The position numbers and the translations under genes are program-made. Positions 26,537 through 35,738 of a stretch of DNA of 64,000 nucleotides are shown piece after piece. Below the pieces are notes generated by a model, which was given only the letters and a program-made list of their open reading frames with translations, was not told the DNA's origin and did not search any database. Source of the DNA: Paenibacillus farraposensis (GTDB lineage Bacteria; Bacillota; Bacilli; Paenibacillales; Paenibacillaceae); the NCBI RefSeq assembly GCF_020736845.1, contig NZ_JAFFQR010000105.1:1-64000 (forward strand). The letters are read 5' to 3'. How positions within the stretch are numbered: the first letter of the stretch is position 1; the number at the start of each line of letters is the position of its first letter.

Positions 26537-26866
26537 ATGAAAAAATCGTTAGACGATATTCAGCATGAGGTAGATCAGTATATATCCCAATTCAAGGAAG
26601 GATATTTCAGTCCCTTGGCGATGCTCGCCCGGATGTCCGAGGAAGTTGGAGAATTGGCGAGAGAAGTGAATCACTCCTTTGGCGAGAAACCGAAAAAAAC
26701 GGACGAAGCCGACAATTCCATTGAACTGGAGCTGGGGGACATCTTGTTCATCACGGTTTGTTTTGCGAATTCGCTGGGGATCAATTTGACCGAGGCTCAT
26801 AACAAGGTCATGCATAAATTTAACACGCGAGATGCGAATCGCTGGACCAAAAAGAACACCGATTAG
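26537..26866 (+). CDS. ypjD: MazG-like nucleotide pyrophosphohydrolase YpjD
   Basis: A 109-residue all-helical NTP pyrophosphohydrolase of the MazG/YpjD type, probably removing non-standard nucleotides. The metal-binding Glu cluster is visible: MSEEVGELAREVNHSFGE near residues 31-48 and IELELGDILFITVCFANSL near 60-78, with KFNTRDANRW at the end. ATG 26537 is chosen by alignment with the family; AGGGGGA lies about 11 nt upstream. Confidence 0.92.
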   Translation: MKKSLDDIQHEVDQYISQFKEGYFSPLAMLARMSEEVGELAREVNHSFGEKPKKTDEADNSIELELGDILFITVCFANSLGINLTEAHNKVMHKFNTRDANRWTKKNTD

Positions 26867-26915
26867 CGTTTTGTACATATGCTGTACCAAACCGGTTCCC
26901 CGGAGGTGCAGTGTC

Positions 26916-27434
26916 ATGAAGGCGGAGGAATACGTTCAGAAAGCGTATCAATGCATTTTACAGAATGATTTTGAGCAGGCCGTGAAATGGTTTGAAAAAG
27001 CGATTTCTGCCCAGCCTGATCATGCGGAACATTATTTCCGGTGTTCAGTTACCTATGCCCGCAGCGGGCGTTTGGAGCAAGCGTTAGCCTATGCCAAGCA
27101 TGCGGTTCGTCTGGCTCCGGATCAGGATGAATATGTGCTTCATCTGCATGCGCAGAAAGCCAGGCAACTTACAGAGAAAGCCAGAAAGATGCTGGATGTC
27201 GACAAAACTACACCACAACTGCATCAGGATGCGATTTTGCTGCTGAAACGGGCGATTGCTCTTGATCCGCTATGCGGTGATGCATTTATGCTGCTCGCAT
27301 TGATTTATGATGAATTGAATGAATATAAGCTGGCTGTACAGGCTGCGCATGAAGCGGCCTCATTGTTTCCCAACAATGTACAGCTTGCCAATCTCATGAA
27401 GAAGTTATGCCAACAGATGAATGAACAAATCTAG
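26916..27434 (+). CDS. Tetratricopeptide-repeat protein
   Basis: A 172-residue protein of TPR units (for example QAVKWFEKAISAQPDHAEHYF, QALAYAKHAVRLAPDQDEYV, LLKRAIALDPLCGDAFMLLA, LAVQAAHEAASLFPNN). No signal peptide or enzyme domain. CGGAGGTG precedes ATG 26916. It lies between ypjD and dapB. The role is unknown beyond protein-protein contact. Confidence 0.85.
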   Translation: MKAEEYVQKAYQCILQNDFEQAVKWFEKAISAQPDHAEHYFRCSVTYARSGRLEQALAYAKHAVRLAPDQDEYVLHLHAQKARQLTEKARKMLDVDKTTPQLHQDAILLLKRAIALDPLCGDAFMLLALIYDELNEYKLAVQAAHEAASLFPNNVQLANLMKKLCQQMNEQI

Positions 27435-27465
27435 CATGAATTGATGCATAAGGAGTTGTTGGGAT

Positions 27466-28269
27466 ATGTCAGAGCCAATAAAAGTAGCTGTCGTAGGAGC
27501 AGCAGGGCGCATGGGCCGTGAGGTTGTCAAATTGGTTCTTCAGGATGAGGAACTACAGCTTGTGGCCGCAGTGAACAGAACGCACGCCGGCAGTGATGCC
27601 GGCCTTCTCGTCGGACTGCCGGAAGCGGGTATCGCCATTGTCGAGAATGTGGAGCAGGCTTTGCTGGATAGCAGGCCGGATGTCATGGTCGATTTTACGG
27701 GACCGCACTTTGCGTATGCAAATACAGCGCTTGCGATCAAGCATGGAGTACGTCCGGTTATCGGAACCACGGGGTTTACACCTGAACAGATTAATGAATT
27801 GGACAAGCAGTGCCGGGAACAACAAATTGGCGGGCTGATTGCGCCTAACTTCTCCATTGGAGTTATTTTGATGATGCGGTTTGCGGCCCAGGCGGCAAAA
27901 TATTTTCCGCATTTGGAAATTATCGAATATCACGGTGACCAAAAACTGGACGCGCCATCAGGTACCGCCATTAAGACTGCAGAACTGATCGCTGAACAGC
28001 GGGAGGAATTGCGACAAGGCAATCCGGAGGAGGAAGAGACCCTGGAAGGATCACGCGGTGGCTACTATCAGGGCTTTCGAATTCACAGTGTCCGGCTTCC
28101 CGGCGTATTTGCACAGCAGGAAGTGGTATTCGGAGGATTTGGACAATCCCTCAAAATCCGTCAGGACTCTTATGAGCGGGCAGGCTATATGCCAGGCGTC
28201 AAAATCGGTATTCAAAAGGTGATGGAGCAACTGGGACTTGTATACGGGTTTGAGCATTACATTGATTGA
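27466..28269 (+). CDS. dapB: 4-hydroxy-tetrahydrodipicolinate reductase
   Basis: NAD(P)H-dependent step of lysine, diaminopimelate and dipicolinate synthesis. The 267-residue protein has the Rossmann motif VAVVGAAGRMGREV near residues 8-21, DFTGPHF near 80, GTTGFTPEQ, the active-site EYHGDQKLDAPSGTA (about 153-167), and the SVRLPGVFAQQEVVFGG stretch. AAGGAG precedes ATG 27466. The gene order dapB-mgsA-bshB1-bshA-cca-birA is the B. subtilis one. Confidence 0.97.
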   Translation: MSEPIKVAVVGAAGRMGREVVKLVLQDEELQLVAAVNRTHAGSDAGLLVGLPEAGIAIVENVEQALLDSRPDVMVDFTGPHFAYANTALAIKHGVRPVIGTTGFTPEQINELDKQCREQQIGGLIAPNFSIGVILMMRFAAQAAKYFPHLEIIEYHGDQKLDAPSGTAIKTAELIAEQREELRQGNPEEEETLEGSRGGYYQGFRIHSVRLPGVFAQQEVVFGGFGQSLKIRQDSYERAGYMPGVKIGIQKVMEQLGLVYGFEHYID

Positions 28270-28325
28270 GAATAAGCGAATAAAATGACGAATGGTACTA
28301 TAGAATGAGGCAGGAGGAATCTTGA

Positions 28326-28763
28326 ATGTTAAAGATTGCATTTATAGCGCATGATCGCAAAAAGGATGAGATGGTTAATTTTATAACGGCATATGAGCAT
28401 GTGTTTACGGATCATCAATTGTATTCAACAGGTACGACAGGTCTGCGCATTATGGAGCAAACCAAGCTTCAAATTCACCGTTTCATGTCAGGTCCGCTTG
28501 GGGGAGACCAGCAAATCGGGGCCATGGTTGCGCAAGACGATATGGATATGATTATATTTTTGCGTGATCCGTTAATGGCACAGCCCCATGAACCGGATAT
28601 TAGCGCGTTGCTGCGGCTATGTGATGTGCAAGGGATTCCTCTGGCAACGAATGTTGCCACTGCTGAAATCCTGGTCAAGGCGCTGGATCGCGGCGATTTT
28701 GCCTGGCGTGAGTTGGTACATAAATATAAACCGGGTCTTGACCAGCTGGGTGATGTGAAATGA
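28326..28763 (+). CDS. mgsA: Methylglyoxal synthase
   Basis: Converts dihydroxyacetone phosphate to methylglyoxal, a bypass of lower glycolysis. The 145-residue protein has [14 protein letters not shown] at the start, the phosphate-binding STGTTG near 40, and the catalytic Asp in [13 protein letters not shown] near 60-70, plus [15 protein letters not shown] and [27 protein letters not shown] precedes ATG 28326. It overlaps bshB1 by 4 bp; bacillithiol, made by that neighbour, is a known partner in methylglyoxal detoxification. Confidence 0.96.
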   Translation: MLKIAFIAHDRKKDEMVNFITAYEHVFTDHQLYSTGTTGLRIMEQTKLQIHRFMSGPLGGDQQIGAMVAQDDMDMIIFLRDPLMAQPHEPDISALLRLCDVQGIPLATNVATAEILVKALDRGDFAWRELVHKYKPGLDQLGDVK

Positions 28764-29449
28764 CGCTGGATATATTGATTTTTGGAGCCCATGCTGATGA
28801 TGCCGAGATCGGTATGGGAGGCACGATTGCCAAGCATACAGCCGCCGGTTTCAAGGTGGGCGTGTGCGATTTGACGCGGGCGGAAATGTCCTCGAATGGG
28901 GATGTGGATACTCGTATGGCAGAAGCTGAACAAGCTTCAAAAGTGCTGGGCCTTGCTGTGCGGACGAATCTGGGGCTGCCTGACCGTGGATTATATGTGA
29001 CGCCAGAGCATGTAGCTGCAGTTACAGCAGAGATTCGGCGCCATAAGCCAAAAGTTGTATTTGCACCTTACTGGGAGGATCGGCATCCGGATCATGTCAT
29101 GTGCAGCAAGCTGGTGGAGGAAGCGGTATTTAACGCCAAGCTGCGACGTTTTATGCCGGAGCAGCCTGCGGTGCAGGTGGAGCTATATTTTTATTTTATT
29201 AATGATATCGGCAGAACGGACTTGATCGTCGACATTACCGGGCATTATGAGGCCAAGGAGCAATCATTGTTGAGCTATGTCTCGCAATTCCAGGCCGTAC
29301 CGGGGAAGGATACGGTATCTACGCCGTTAAATCAGGGTTATGTGGAACGTGTCAAAGCCCGAGACTCTTTGCTTGGTCAGCGCAAACTGATTTCATATGC
29401 AGAGGGCTTTGCGTCCAAAACGCCTCATGTGGTTAATCTATTCACCTAG
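28760..29449 (+). CDS. bshB1: Bacillithiol biosynthesis deacetylase BshB1
   Basis: Zinc-dependent removal of the acetyl group from GlcNAc-malate in bacillithiol synthesis. The 229-residue PIG-L/LmbE-fold protein has the zinc motif [14 protein letters not shown] (residues 8-21), [10 protein letters not shown], and the second His site in WEDRHPDHV. It starts in an ATGA overlap with mgsA and is followed, 124 bp later, by bshA. Confidence 0.95.
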   Translation: MTLDILIFGAHADDAEIGMGGTIAKHTAAGFKVGVCDLTRAEMSSNGDVDTRMAEAEQASKVLGLAVRTNLGLPDRGLYVTPEHVAAVTAEIRRHKPKVVFAPYWEDRHPDHVMCSKLVEEAVFNAKLRRFMPEQPAVQVELYFYFINDIGRTDLIVDITGHYEAKEQSLLSYVSQFQAVPGKDTVSTPLNQGYVERVKARDSLLGQRKLISYAEGFASKTPHVVNLFT

Positions 29450-29573
29450 GACTAATAAAATTTTCACTATTTAAATGCACAGCATCCTTCATACAACAGA
29501 AGGAGATGTGCACTGTATTCGGTGTATCATATCATGAAGGTTATTTCCGTTGAACGGAAGGGGGCAGCTTAAC

Positions 29574-30737
29574 TTGACTGACAAATTAAAGATTGGAATT
29601 ACCTGTTATCCATCGCTCGGTGGCTCCGGCGTAGTGGCGACAGAGCTGGGCAAGCTGCTGGCCGAGAAGGGACATGAGGTCCATTTTATTGCCAACAGTA
29701 TTCCGTTCAGATTAGGAGGGGCATTCCAAAAAAATATTTTTTATCATGAGGTTGAAGTTAACGACTATTACGTATTCAGATATCCGCCCTATGATTTGTC
29801 ACTGGCGACCAAAATGGCCCAGGTTGCACAAATGAAAAATTTAGATGTGCTTCATGTTCATTATGCCGTGCCACACGCGGTATGCGCTTATTTGGCCAAG
29901 GAAATGGTAGGCGATCACCTCAAGGTAGTAACTACGTTGCATGGTACAGACATTACGGTGCTGGCGCAGGATGAATCGCTAAAGGACCTGATCCGGCTGG
30001 CTATTAACAAAAGCGATGCTGTGACCGCAGTTTCCAAGGATTTGATTTGCGAAACCATTGATGCACTGGAGATTACACGGCCTATTGATTTGACCTATAA
30101 CTTTGTAGATAAGCGTGTGTATTATCCGAGGGATGCGGCTGCACTGCGGAAAGATTTTGCCCAGCCTGATGAAAAGATCTTGATGCATATTTCCAATTTC
30201 CGCCCTGTCAAGCGGGTGGGGGACGTACTGGATATCTTTGAACGAGTGCAGGAAAAAATACCTGCGAAGCTGCTGCTGGTCGGGGAAGGCCCGGACCTTC
30301 CGAAAATCCGCTGTAAAATCGAAAGCCTGGGCTTACAGGATAAGGTGTTCTTTTTGGGCAAGCAGGATGAGATTGCACAAGTCATTTCCATGGCGGATGT
30401 ACTGCTGCTTCCTTCGGAAAAAGAAAGCTTTGGGCTGGTCGCCCTCGAAGCCATGGCCTGTGGAGTGCCGACGGTTGGTTCCCAGGCGGGCGGTGTACCG
30501 GAACTCGTTATTCATGGAACGACGGGTTATCTTGCTGAAATTGGCAATACCGAGGCAATGGCTCAATATGCAGTCGAACTGTTATCCGATGAAGCGATGG
30601 CAGAGCGTTTCCGTGAAGCCTGTCTGACACGTGCCCGTACTGTTTTCTGTGATAAGCTGATTAGTCGTCAATATGAAGAGATATATTACCGTGTGTTGGG
30701 ACGCGAGGTGCCGGATCTTAAACCGATCAGCGTTTAA
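29574..30737 (+). CDS. bshA: GlcNAc-malate glycosyltransferase BshA
   Basis: GT4-family glycosyltransferase joining UDP-GlcNAc to L-malate, first step of bacillithiol synthesis. The 387-residue protein has the GT-B N-terminal motif CYPSLGGSGVVATELGKLLA near residues 10-29, LHGTDITVLAQD near 125, and the nucleotide-binding LLPSEKESFGLVALEAMACG near 285-305 with the Glu pair ExxxxxxxE. TTG 29574 has AGGGGG 9 nt upstream; the in-frame TTG at 29550 has no site. It sits just before cca as in B. subtilis. Confidence 0.93.
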   Translation: MTDKLKIGITCYPSLGGSGVVATELGKLLAEKGHEVHFIANSIPFRLGGAFQKNIFYHEVEVNDYYVFRYPPYDLSLATKMAQVAQMKNLDVLHVHYAVPHAVCAYLAKEMVGDHLKVVTTLHGTDITVLAQDESLKDLIRLAINKSDAVTAVSKDLICETIDALEITRPIDLTYNFVDKRVYYPRDAAALRKDFAQPDEKILMHISNFRPVKRVGDVLDIFERVQEKIPAKLLLVGEGPDLPKIRCKIESLGLQDKVFFLGKQDEIAQVISMADVLLLPSEKESFGLVALEAMACGVPTVGSQAGGVPELVIHGTTGYLAEIGNTEAMAQYAVELLSDEAMAERFREACLTRARTVFCDKLISRQYEEIYYRVLGREVPDLKPISV

Positions 30738-30741
30738 GGAG

Positions 30742-30765
30742 GCGGACTCGCGTCCGTTTTTTGTA
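30742..30765 (+). terminator. Weak hairpin with T run between bshA and cca
   Basis: CGGAC (30743-30747) and GTCCG (30752-30756) around TCGC, followed by six T. It could give partial termination before cca. Confidence 0.5.
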
Positions 30766-30792
30766 ATGAATACTTGCAAAGGGGGAAACCCT

Positions 30793-32115
30793 GTGAACAC
30801 AAATACCTGGCAATATGCTGATCCAGAGATGGCTCTCCTTGGCAGAGAGGTCATACATACCCTTACGGCTGCCGGTCATGAGGCTTACTGGGTTGGCGGA
30901 TGCGTGCGGGATGAGCTGTTAGGCCGTGCTATTCACGACATGGATTTGACCACTTCGGCTGAGCCAGATCAAGTTATAGCACTGTTTCCTCATGTGATTC
31001 CGACCGGGATTCAGCATGGGACGGTTACGGTCATGCAGGGCGGCCATGCGTTTGAGGTGACCACATTTCGTACGGAAAGCGGCTATGCCGATCACCGCCG
31101 TCCAACGGAAGTTGCTTTCGTGAAGGACATCCGGGAGGACCTGATGCGGCGCGATTTTACCATGAACGCGATAGCGATGGATGAGTATGGAGGGCGAGTG
31201 GACCCGTTTGGAGGCGAAGCTGATTTGCGCGCTGCCCTTGTCCGTTGCGTGGGACGGGCTGAGGAACGGTTTGAGGAGGACGGATTGCGGATGCTGCGCT
31301 GTATCCGTTTTGCCTCTGTTTTCCAGTTTCGTATCGCTTTCAACACCTGGAAAGGGATGATAGGGCGCAGAGAAGGACTTCGCTATATAGCGATGGAACG
31401 CGTGCGGGTCGAGCTGGAAAAGATGCTGTCCGGACCGGATCCGCTGCGTGGTCTGGAAATGCTGAGCCGCAGCGGCTTGCTGGCGTGTACCAAGGCTCCG
31501 GTTCCCTGGCAGCAATGTGAAGGGGATGCGCTTCACGGGATCGTGAGGTTGCCGGATGAGCTGCGCTTAGGGCTGCTATTGCTGGCTTGCAGATTGGCCC
31601 CAGAGGAGGCGGACGAGCTGTTAAGAGCCTGGACTTTCTCCAACGCTGTACGTCAGCGGCTGGTTCATCTGTTGGCATGGGAGAGCGCGCTAATCGGCTT
31701 TGCTGTTGCGATAGCTGATCACTCCGCTTCCAAGAAAGAGGATGACCGTCACGATGACTTGCTGCGTCGCAGCTGGATTCAACTGTTAATCAAGCTGGGG
31801 CCGGATACTGCTGCAGATTGGCTGAAGCTTTATAAAGCGCTGCCCGCTTCGTTTCGTGGATTGTCGCCGGAGGTAGCCAAGGATGTGGCAAGGATGGCAG
31901 AACAGGCCAATGTATGGACGAAGCAGGCTGCAGTGATTCGTATCAAAGATTTAAATATTACTGGAAATATACTGGTTCAAGCGATGAATCGACCGGGCGG
32001 GCCATGGCTGGGGAAAACGATGGAACAGCTTGTACTAGCCGCCGCCTGCGGAGATATTCCGAATGAAACGGAAGCATTGCTTGAGGAAGCGAAACGGGTG
32101 ATAAGTCGTGAATAA
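30793..32115 (+). CDS. cca: CCA tRNA nucleotidyltransferase
   Basis: Adds or repairs the 3' CCA of tRNAs. The 440-residue class II enzyme has AYWVGGCVRDELLGRAIHDM near residues 32-51 with the catalytic DxD in HDMDLTT, RRDFTMNAIAMDE near 120, and the EEDGLRMLRCIRFAS motif near 160. GTG 30793 is preferred, 7 nt after GGGGG. It overlaps the birA start by 8 bp. Confidence 0.95.
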   Translation: MNTNTWQYADPEMALLGREVIHTLTAAGHEAYWVGGCVRDELLGRAIHDMDLTTSAEPDQVIALFPHVIPTGIQHGTVTVMQGGHAFEVTTFRTESGYADHRRPTEVAFVKDIREDLMRRDFTMNAIAMDEYGGRVDPFGGEADLRAALVRCVGRAEERFEEDGLRMLRCIRFASVFQFRIAFNTWKGMIGRREGLRYIAMERVRVELEKMLSGPDPLRGLEMLSRSGLLACTKAPVPWQQCEGDALHGIVRLPDELRLGLLLLACRLAPEEADELLRAWTFSNAVRQRLVHLLAWESALIGFAVAIADHSASKKEDDRHDDLLRRSWIQLLIKLGPDTAADWLKLYKALPASFRGLSPEVAKDVARMAEQANVWTKQAAVIRIKDLNITGNILVQAMNRPGGPWLGKTMEQLVLAAACGDIPNETEALLEEAKRVISRE

Positions 32116-33082
32116 CCATGAAAAATTGTTAAGCATATTGGAAGAGGGAGCATCCGATTATATATCCGGGGAGGAAATCAGCCGTCGTCTCTCGGTTAGC
32201 CGCACGGCCATATGGAAGCAGATTAACAAGCTGCGCGAGTTGGGCTACACCATTGAAGCCTCCTCGCGTCGCGGCTATCGTTTGGCGTCCCGGCCGGATC
32301 GCCTGGAAGTCTCCAAGCTGGCACGTGCATTAAATTCAAAATCGTTTGGCCAGCGTATCGTTGTACTGGATTCGACGGTTTCTACACAGCAGGATGCCAT
32401 GCGTTTGGCAGAAGAGGGGGCGCCGGAGGGGACCGTCGTGATCGCGGAGGAACAGACGGCTGGGCGGGGACGCTTTGGGCGCAGATGGTTTTCACCTCGC
32501 GGCAAAGGCATCTGGATGAGCATAGTGCTGCGTCCGACCCAGCCGCTGGCCTTCACCCCCCAACTAACGCTGCTTACAGGTGTGGCCATGTGCAGGGCTA
32601 TTCGCCGGCTGACCGATGTCGAGGTTGGCATCAAATGGCCCAATGATCTGCTTATTCATGGCCGTAAGGTGTCCGGCATTTTGCTGGAATCGGCGACCGA
32701 GGATCAACGGGTCCGCTATTGCATTGCAGGTCTTGGCATCGATGTAAATTTAAACCCTGAGGATTACTCTCCAGAGTTATTGAAGGTGGGAACATCCTTG
32801 AAAATAGAGACCGGGCGCGAGATTGAACGTACTGCACTGATTGCCGCGGTGCTGGAAGAGATGGAGCAGCTGTGCAAGTTATATGCGGAGCAGGGGTTTC
32901 AGCCGATAGCCATGCTTTGGGAAGCGTTATCTGTAACGATAAACCGCAGCGTACAAGTGCATACCGGACAAGATATCCCCGTAGAGGGTACAGCTGTCGG
33001 TTTGGACCCTTCCGGGGCCTTGGTGATCGAAACGGATCAGGGGGAGCGAATTCAGGTCATTTCCGGGGATGTGCAATTGTAA
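32108..33082 (+). CDS. birA: Biotin--protein ligase and biotin repressor BirA
   Basis: Activates biotin to biotinyl-AMP and attaches it to acetyl-CoA carboxylase; the N-terminal helix-turn-helix (ISGEEISRRLSVSRTAIWKQINKL, about residues 19-42) also makes it a repressor of biotin genes. The ligase domain has STQQDAMRLA, EEQTAGRGRFGRRWFSPRGKGIWMS near 115-140, and GIKWPNDLLIHGRKVSGIL near 175-195. The 324 residues end with the small C-terminal SH3-like domain. Start is GTG 32108 inside cca. Confidence 0.95.
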   Translation: MNNHEKLLSILEEGASDYISGEEISRRLSVSRTAIWKQINKLRELGYTIEASSRRGYRLASRPDRLEVSKLARALNSKSFGQRIVVLDSTVSTQQDAMRLAEEGAPEGTVVIAEEQTAGRGRFGRRWFSPRGKGIWMSIVLRPTQPLAFTPQLTLLTGVAMCRAIRRLTDVEVGIKWPNDLLIHGRKVSGILLESATEDQRVRYCIAGLGIDVNLNPEDYSPELLKVGTSLKIETGREIERTALIAAVLEEMEQLCKLYAEQGFQPIAMLWEALSVTINRSVQVHTGQDIPVEGTAVGLDPSGALVIETDQGERIQVISGDVQL

Positions 33083-33164
33083 AAGCAGCTTTAGCTGTGA
33101 TTAACAGCGACAATTCTTCCGATTCTTGTGTAAAACTTCAAGTGTAAAAGCGGATGATTTTTGT

Positions 33165-33170
33165 TATACT
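33165..33170 (+). promoter_or_regulatory. Candidate -10 of the pan operon
   Basis: TATACT at 33165-33170 in the birA-panB gap, with no good -35. It would start RNA about 33177, at the base of the 33176-33208 hairpin. Confidence 0.4.
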
Positions 33171-33175
33171 TTGCA

Positions 33176-33350
33176 GGAGGCGGCATCGGACGGTCCGAGC
33201 TGCACTCCAAGGGCACATGCTCTACTTTAGAAGATTATAAACCCATCATAACTTCATTTGAAGGTTACGTTGGATTCTGCTCTGAGCCGAACAGGACCGA
33301 GACAGAAGGGACGATCTCAAAGTGAGTGTCTTTTTTGGCTGTTCGGACCT
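33176..33350 (+). promoter_or_regulatory. Structured 5' leader of panBCD with terminator and alternative pairings
   Basis: A hairpin at 33176-33208 (GGAG/CTCC, GCGGC/GCTGC, CGG/CCG) has adenines bulged between its stem segments. A terminator follows at 33306-33336. An outer stem, CCGAACAG (33287-33294) with CTGTTCGG (33339-33346), encloses the terminator. GGTCCGA (33192-33198) of the first hairpin is also perfectly complementary to TCGGACC (33344-33350), so two mutually exclusive folds exist. The conserved pan RNA motif upstream of pantothenate genes is described as a hairpin with bulged adenines; identity with it is inferred, not shown. Confidence 0.55.
33306..33336 (+). terminator. Terminator inside the panB leader
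   Basis: AAGGGAC pairs (with G-U) with GTCTTTT and an inner CTCA/TGAG, followed by six T at 33331-33336. It lies 107 bp before panB, so it is an attenuator rather than the end of birA alone. Confidence 0.6.
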
Positions 33351-33359
33351 TTTGATGAC

Positions 33360-33403
33360 GCAGATGTACACGCGTTCATAAGCAGATGTACACGCGTTCA
33401 TAA
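33360..33403 (+). repeat. Perfect tandem duplication of 22 bp
   Basis: Two identical 22-bp units, 33360-33381 and 33382-33403, each starting GCAGATGTACACGCG and ending TTCATAA. They lie between the leader terminator and the panB ribosome site. Confidence 0.9.
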
Positions 33404-33448
33404 AAGGTTATTTTTTGTGCCCAAAAAAGGTGGAAGGGAGCATTGGCA

Positions 33449-34348
33449 ATGGCAGGAAAACAAGCACTGAATATTGTGAAAATGAAGAAAATGAAGCAGG
33501 AGGGCATTCCGCTTAGTATGCTGACTGCCTATGATTATCCTTCAGCTAAACTAGCTGAAGAGGCGGGAATTGACATGATTCTCGTCGGTGACTCGCTGGG
33601 GAACGTGGTGCTTGGTTATGATTCGACTATTCCTGTAACTTTGGATGATATCGTGTACCATTCCCGGGCGGTGGCAAGAGGCGCGGAACATACATTTATC
33701 GTAGCGGACATGCCTTTTATGACATATCATGGCAGCGTGGCAGAAAGCCTTCAGGGTATCCGCCGTCTGATGCAGGAAGGACATGTGCATGCTGTTAAGC
33801 TGGAGGGCGGAGCGGAAATTGCCGACGTTGTGAAAGCGACTGTCCAGGCAGGTGTCCCTGTACTGGGGCACATCGGCCTTACCCCGCAGGCGGTTAACCA
33901 GATTGGCGGCTATCGCATCCAGGGTAAAGACGAAGCGGATGCACGCCGCCTGATGGCGGATGCCAAAGCGCTGGAAGAGGCAGGTGCCTTTGCCGTTGTG
34001 CTCGAACTGGTGACTGAGGAAGTAGCAGCGGCGATTTCCAGAGAGCTCTCCATTCCGACGATTGGAATTGGTGCCGGACGCGGATGCGACGGGCAAGTGC
34101 TGGTCTTTCACGACCTGATTCAATATGCATCGCCTTATTACAGCAAGCGTTTTGTGAAAACCTATGCCGATGTAGGCGGCTTGATCCGTAGCAGCATTGA
34201 GCAATATGTGAGCGATGTGAAGGGACGGGCCTTTCCGGCTGAAGAGCATGTGTTCAGTGCGGATGACCGTGTCGTAGAAGCGCTGTATGGCAAGGCTAAA
34301 GGCCAGGTAGAGGAACAAGCTAAGGAAAAGGTGGAATCCCGGTCATGA
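33449..34348 (+). CDS. panB: 3-methyl-2-oxobutanoate hydroxymethyltransferase
   Basis: Transfers a hydroxymethyl group from methylene-tetrahydrofolate to ketoisovalerate, first step of pantothenate synthesis. The 299-residue TIM barrel has MLTAYDYPSAKLAEEAG near residues 25-41, the metal/substrate motif VGDSLGNVVLG near 47, ADMPFMTYHGS near 85, GHIGLTPQ, and the catalytic Glu in VLELV. ATG 33449 follows AGGGAG by 8 nt. It overlaps panC by 4 bp. Confidence 0.97.
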   Translation: MAGKQALNIVKMKKMKQEGIPLSMLTAYDYPSAKLAEEAGIDMILVGDSLGNVVLGYDSTIPVTLDDIVYHSRAVARGAEHTFIVADMPFMTYHGSVAESLQGIRRLMQEGHVHAVKLEGGAEIADVVKATVQAGVPVLGHIGLTPQAVNQIGGYRIQGKDEADARRLMADAKALEEAGAFAVVLELVTEEVAAAISRELSIPTIGIGAGRGCDGQVLVFHDLIQYASPYYSKRFVKTYADVGGLIRSSIEQYVSDVKGRAFPAEEHVFSADDRVVEALYGKAKGQVEEQAKEKVESRS

Positions 34349-35280
34349 TCATCGTAAGAGAAGTGGCTCAGCTGCGGCAGGCTATTGCTGAACGCCGGCA
34401 GCTTGGCACATGCGGAGCAAAAGAGGTACACGGTGCAACTATACAGCAGCATACAGTCGGGTTTGTACCGACGATGGGGTATTTGCATGAAGGCCATGCG
34501 AGCTTGATGCAAAAGGCGCGTGAAATGGCAGACACAGTGGTGCTCAGCATTTTCGTCAACCCGATTCAATTTGGACCTAATGAGGATCTGGACAGCTATC
34601 CTCGGGATGAAGCACGTGATCTAGAGGTCGCGCGGCGCGAAGGCGTGGATATTGTATTTTTGCCAACTGTAGCAGAAATGTACCCGCAGCCGACCCGAAC
34701 CAAAATTCACGTATCGGCCTTGACCGAACGCTTGTGCGGTGCTTCTCGTCCAGGGCATTTTGATGGTGTGACCACAGTGGTAGCCAAGCTGTTTAACATG
34801 GTTAATCCTGATCTGGCCTTCTTTGGCATGAAGGACGCGCAGCAGGTTGCCGTGCTCCAGCAAATGGTGACCGATCTCAATATGAATGTGACCATTGTAC
34901 CTTGCCCTATTGTTAGAGAGGCTGACGGTCTGGCCCTGAGCTCGCGCAATGTGTATTTGAGTGCGGAACAGCGGGAGCAGGCGCTGGTGCTGTCCCGGTC
35001 ACTGTTCAAGGTACGTGAAGTGAGCGAGGATGGTGCCCGAAATACGTTTACGATCCATCAGATCCGTCAGATGGTGGAGTCCACCATCGCTTCCTCGCCT
35101 TTGGCGGACATTGACTACATCGAAATCTTAACGTTTCCCGGCTTGGAGCCCCTGCTTCCCGAGCAGCGGCTAAGTGATGTTAAAGAGGACATCATTGTAG
35201 CGCTGGCGGTGAAATTTGGGAATACCCGCCTGATTGACAATATAAGGTTACAGAAAGCGGAGGTGCTTTCCCATGTTTAG
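34345..35280 (+). CDS. panC: Pantothenate synthetase
   Basis: ATP-dependent joining of pantoate and beta-alanine. The protein has 311 residues, slightly longer than usual (about 285) because of an insertion near residues 15-30 ([20 protein letters not shown]). The HIGH-type motif is [34 protein letters not shown] and [16 protein letters not shown] follow, with SSRNVYLS near 195. It overlaps panD by 8 bp. Confidence 0.96.
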   Translation: MIIVREVAQLRQAIAERRQLGTCGAKEVHGATIQQHTVGFVPTMGYLHEGHASLMQKAREMADTVVLSIFVNPIQFGPNEDLDSYPRDEARDLEVARREGVDIVFLPTVAEMYPQPTRTKIHVSALTERLCGASRPGHFDGVTTVVAKLFNMVNPDLAFFGMKDAQQVAVLQQMVTDLNMNVTIVPCPIVREADGLALSSRNVYLSAEQREQALVLSRSLFKVREVSEDGARNTFTIHQIRQMVESTIASSPLADIDYIEILTFPGLEPLLPEQRLSDVKEDIIVALAVKFGNTRLIDNIRLQKAEVLSHV

Positions 35281-35656
35281 AACCATGATGAAATCGAAAA
35301 TTCACCGGGCGACGGTGACCGAGGCCAATCTTAACTATGTGGGGAGTATTACGATTGATGAAGGTTTGATGGAGGCAGCCGATCTGTTGGAAAATGAAAA
35401 GGTTCAAATTGTAAATAACAATAACGGAGCCCGGCTGGAGACCTATGTTATTCCTGGGCCGCGCGACAGCGGCGTCATTTGCCTTAACGGTGCGGCAGCG
35501 CGTTTGGTACAGCCGGGGGATACGGTCATTATTATTTCCTACGCATCGATGCCGAATGAAGAGGCAAAAACATACAAACCGACCGTGGTATTCGTGGATG
35601 AGCATAATAAACCGGCTCAGATGGCGAACAAGGAAGTACATGCTACGATCATGTAA
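35273..35656 (+). CDS. panD: Aspartate 1-decarboxylase
   Basis: Makes beta-alanine from aspartate for PanC. The 127-residue proenzyme self-cleaves at the Gly-Ser bond in [13 protein letters not shown] (residues about 22-34) to give a pyruvoyl group. [16 protein letters not shown] and [21 protein letters not shown] are family hallmarks. GAGGTG precedes ATG 35273 inside panC. Confidence 0.97.
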   Translation: MFRTMMKSKIHRATVTEANLNYVGSITIDEGLMEAADLLENEKVQIVNNNNGARLETYVIPGPRDSGVICLNGAAARLVQPGDTVIIISYASMPNEEAKTYKPTVVFVDEHNKPAQMANKEVHATIM

Positions 35657-35738
35657 TGAATGGGAGTGCGGATGAAACCTGCCCTTTAGGCGAAAAATGT
35701 GATTGTATTAATCCATCTTTCGTAAGGGCGGGATGCAC

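Noticed and set aside
29475..29512. TGCACA ... TGTGCA inverted repeat before bshA
   Set aside because: Imperfect stem, no T run and no known operator; too weak to list as a site.
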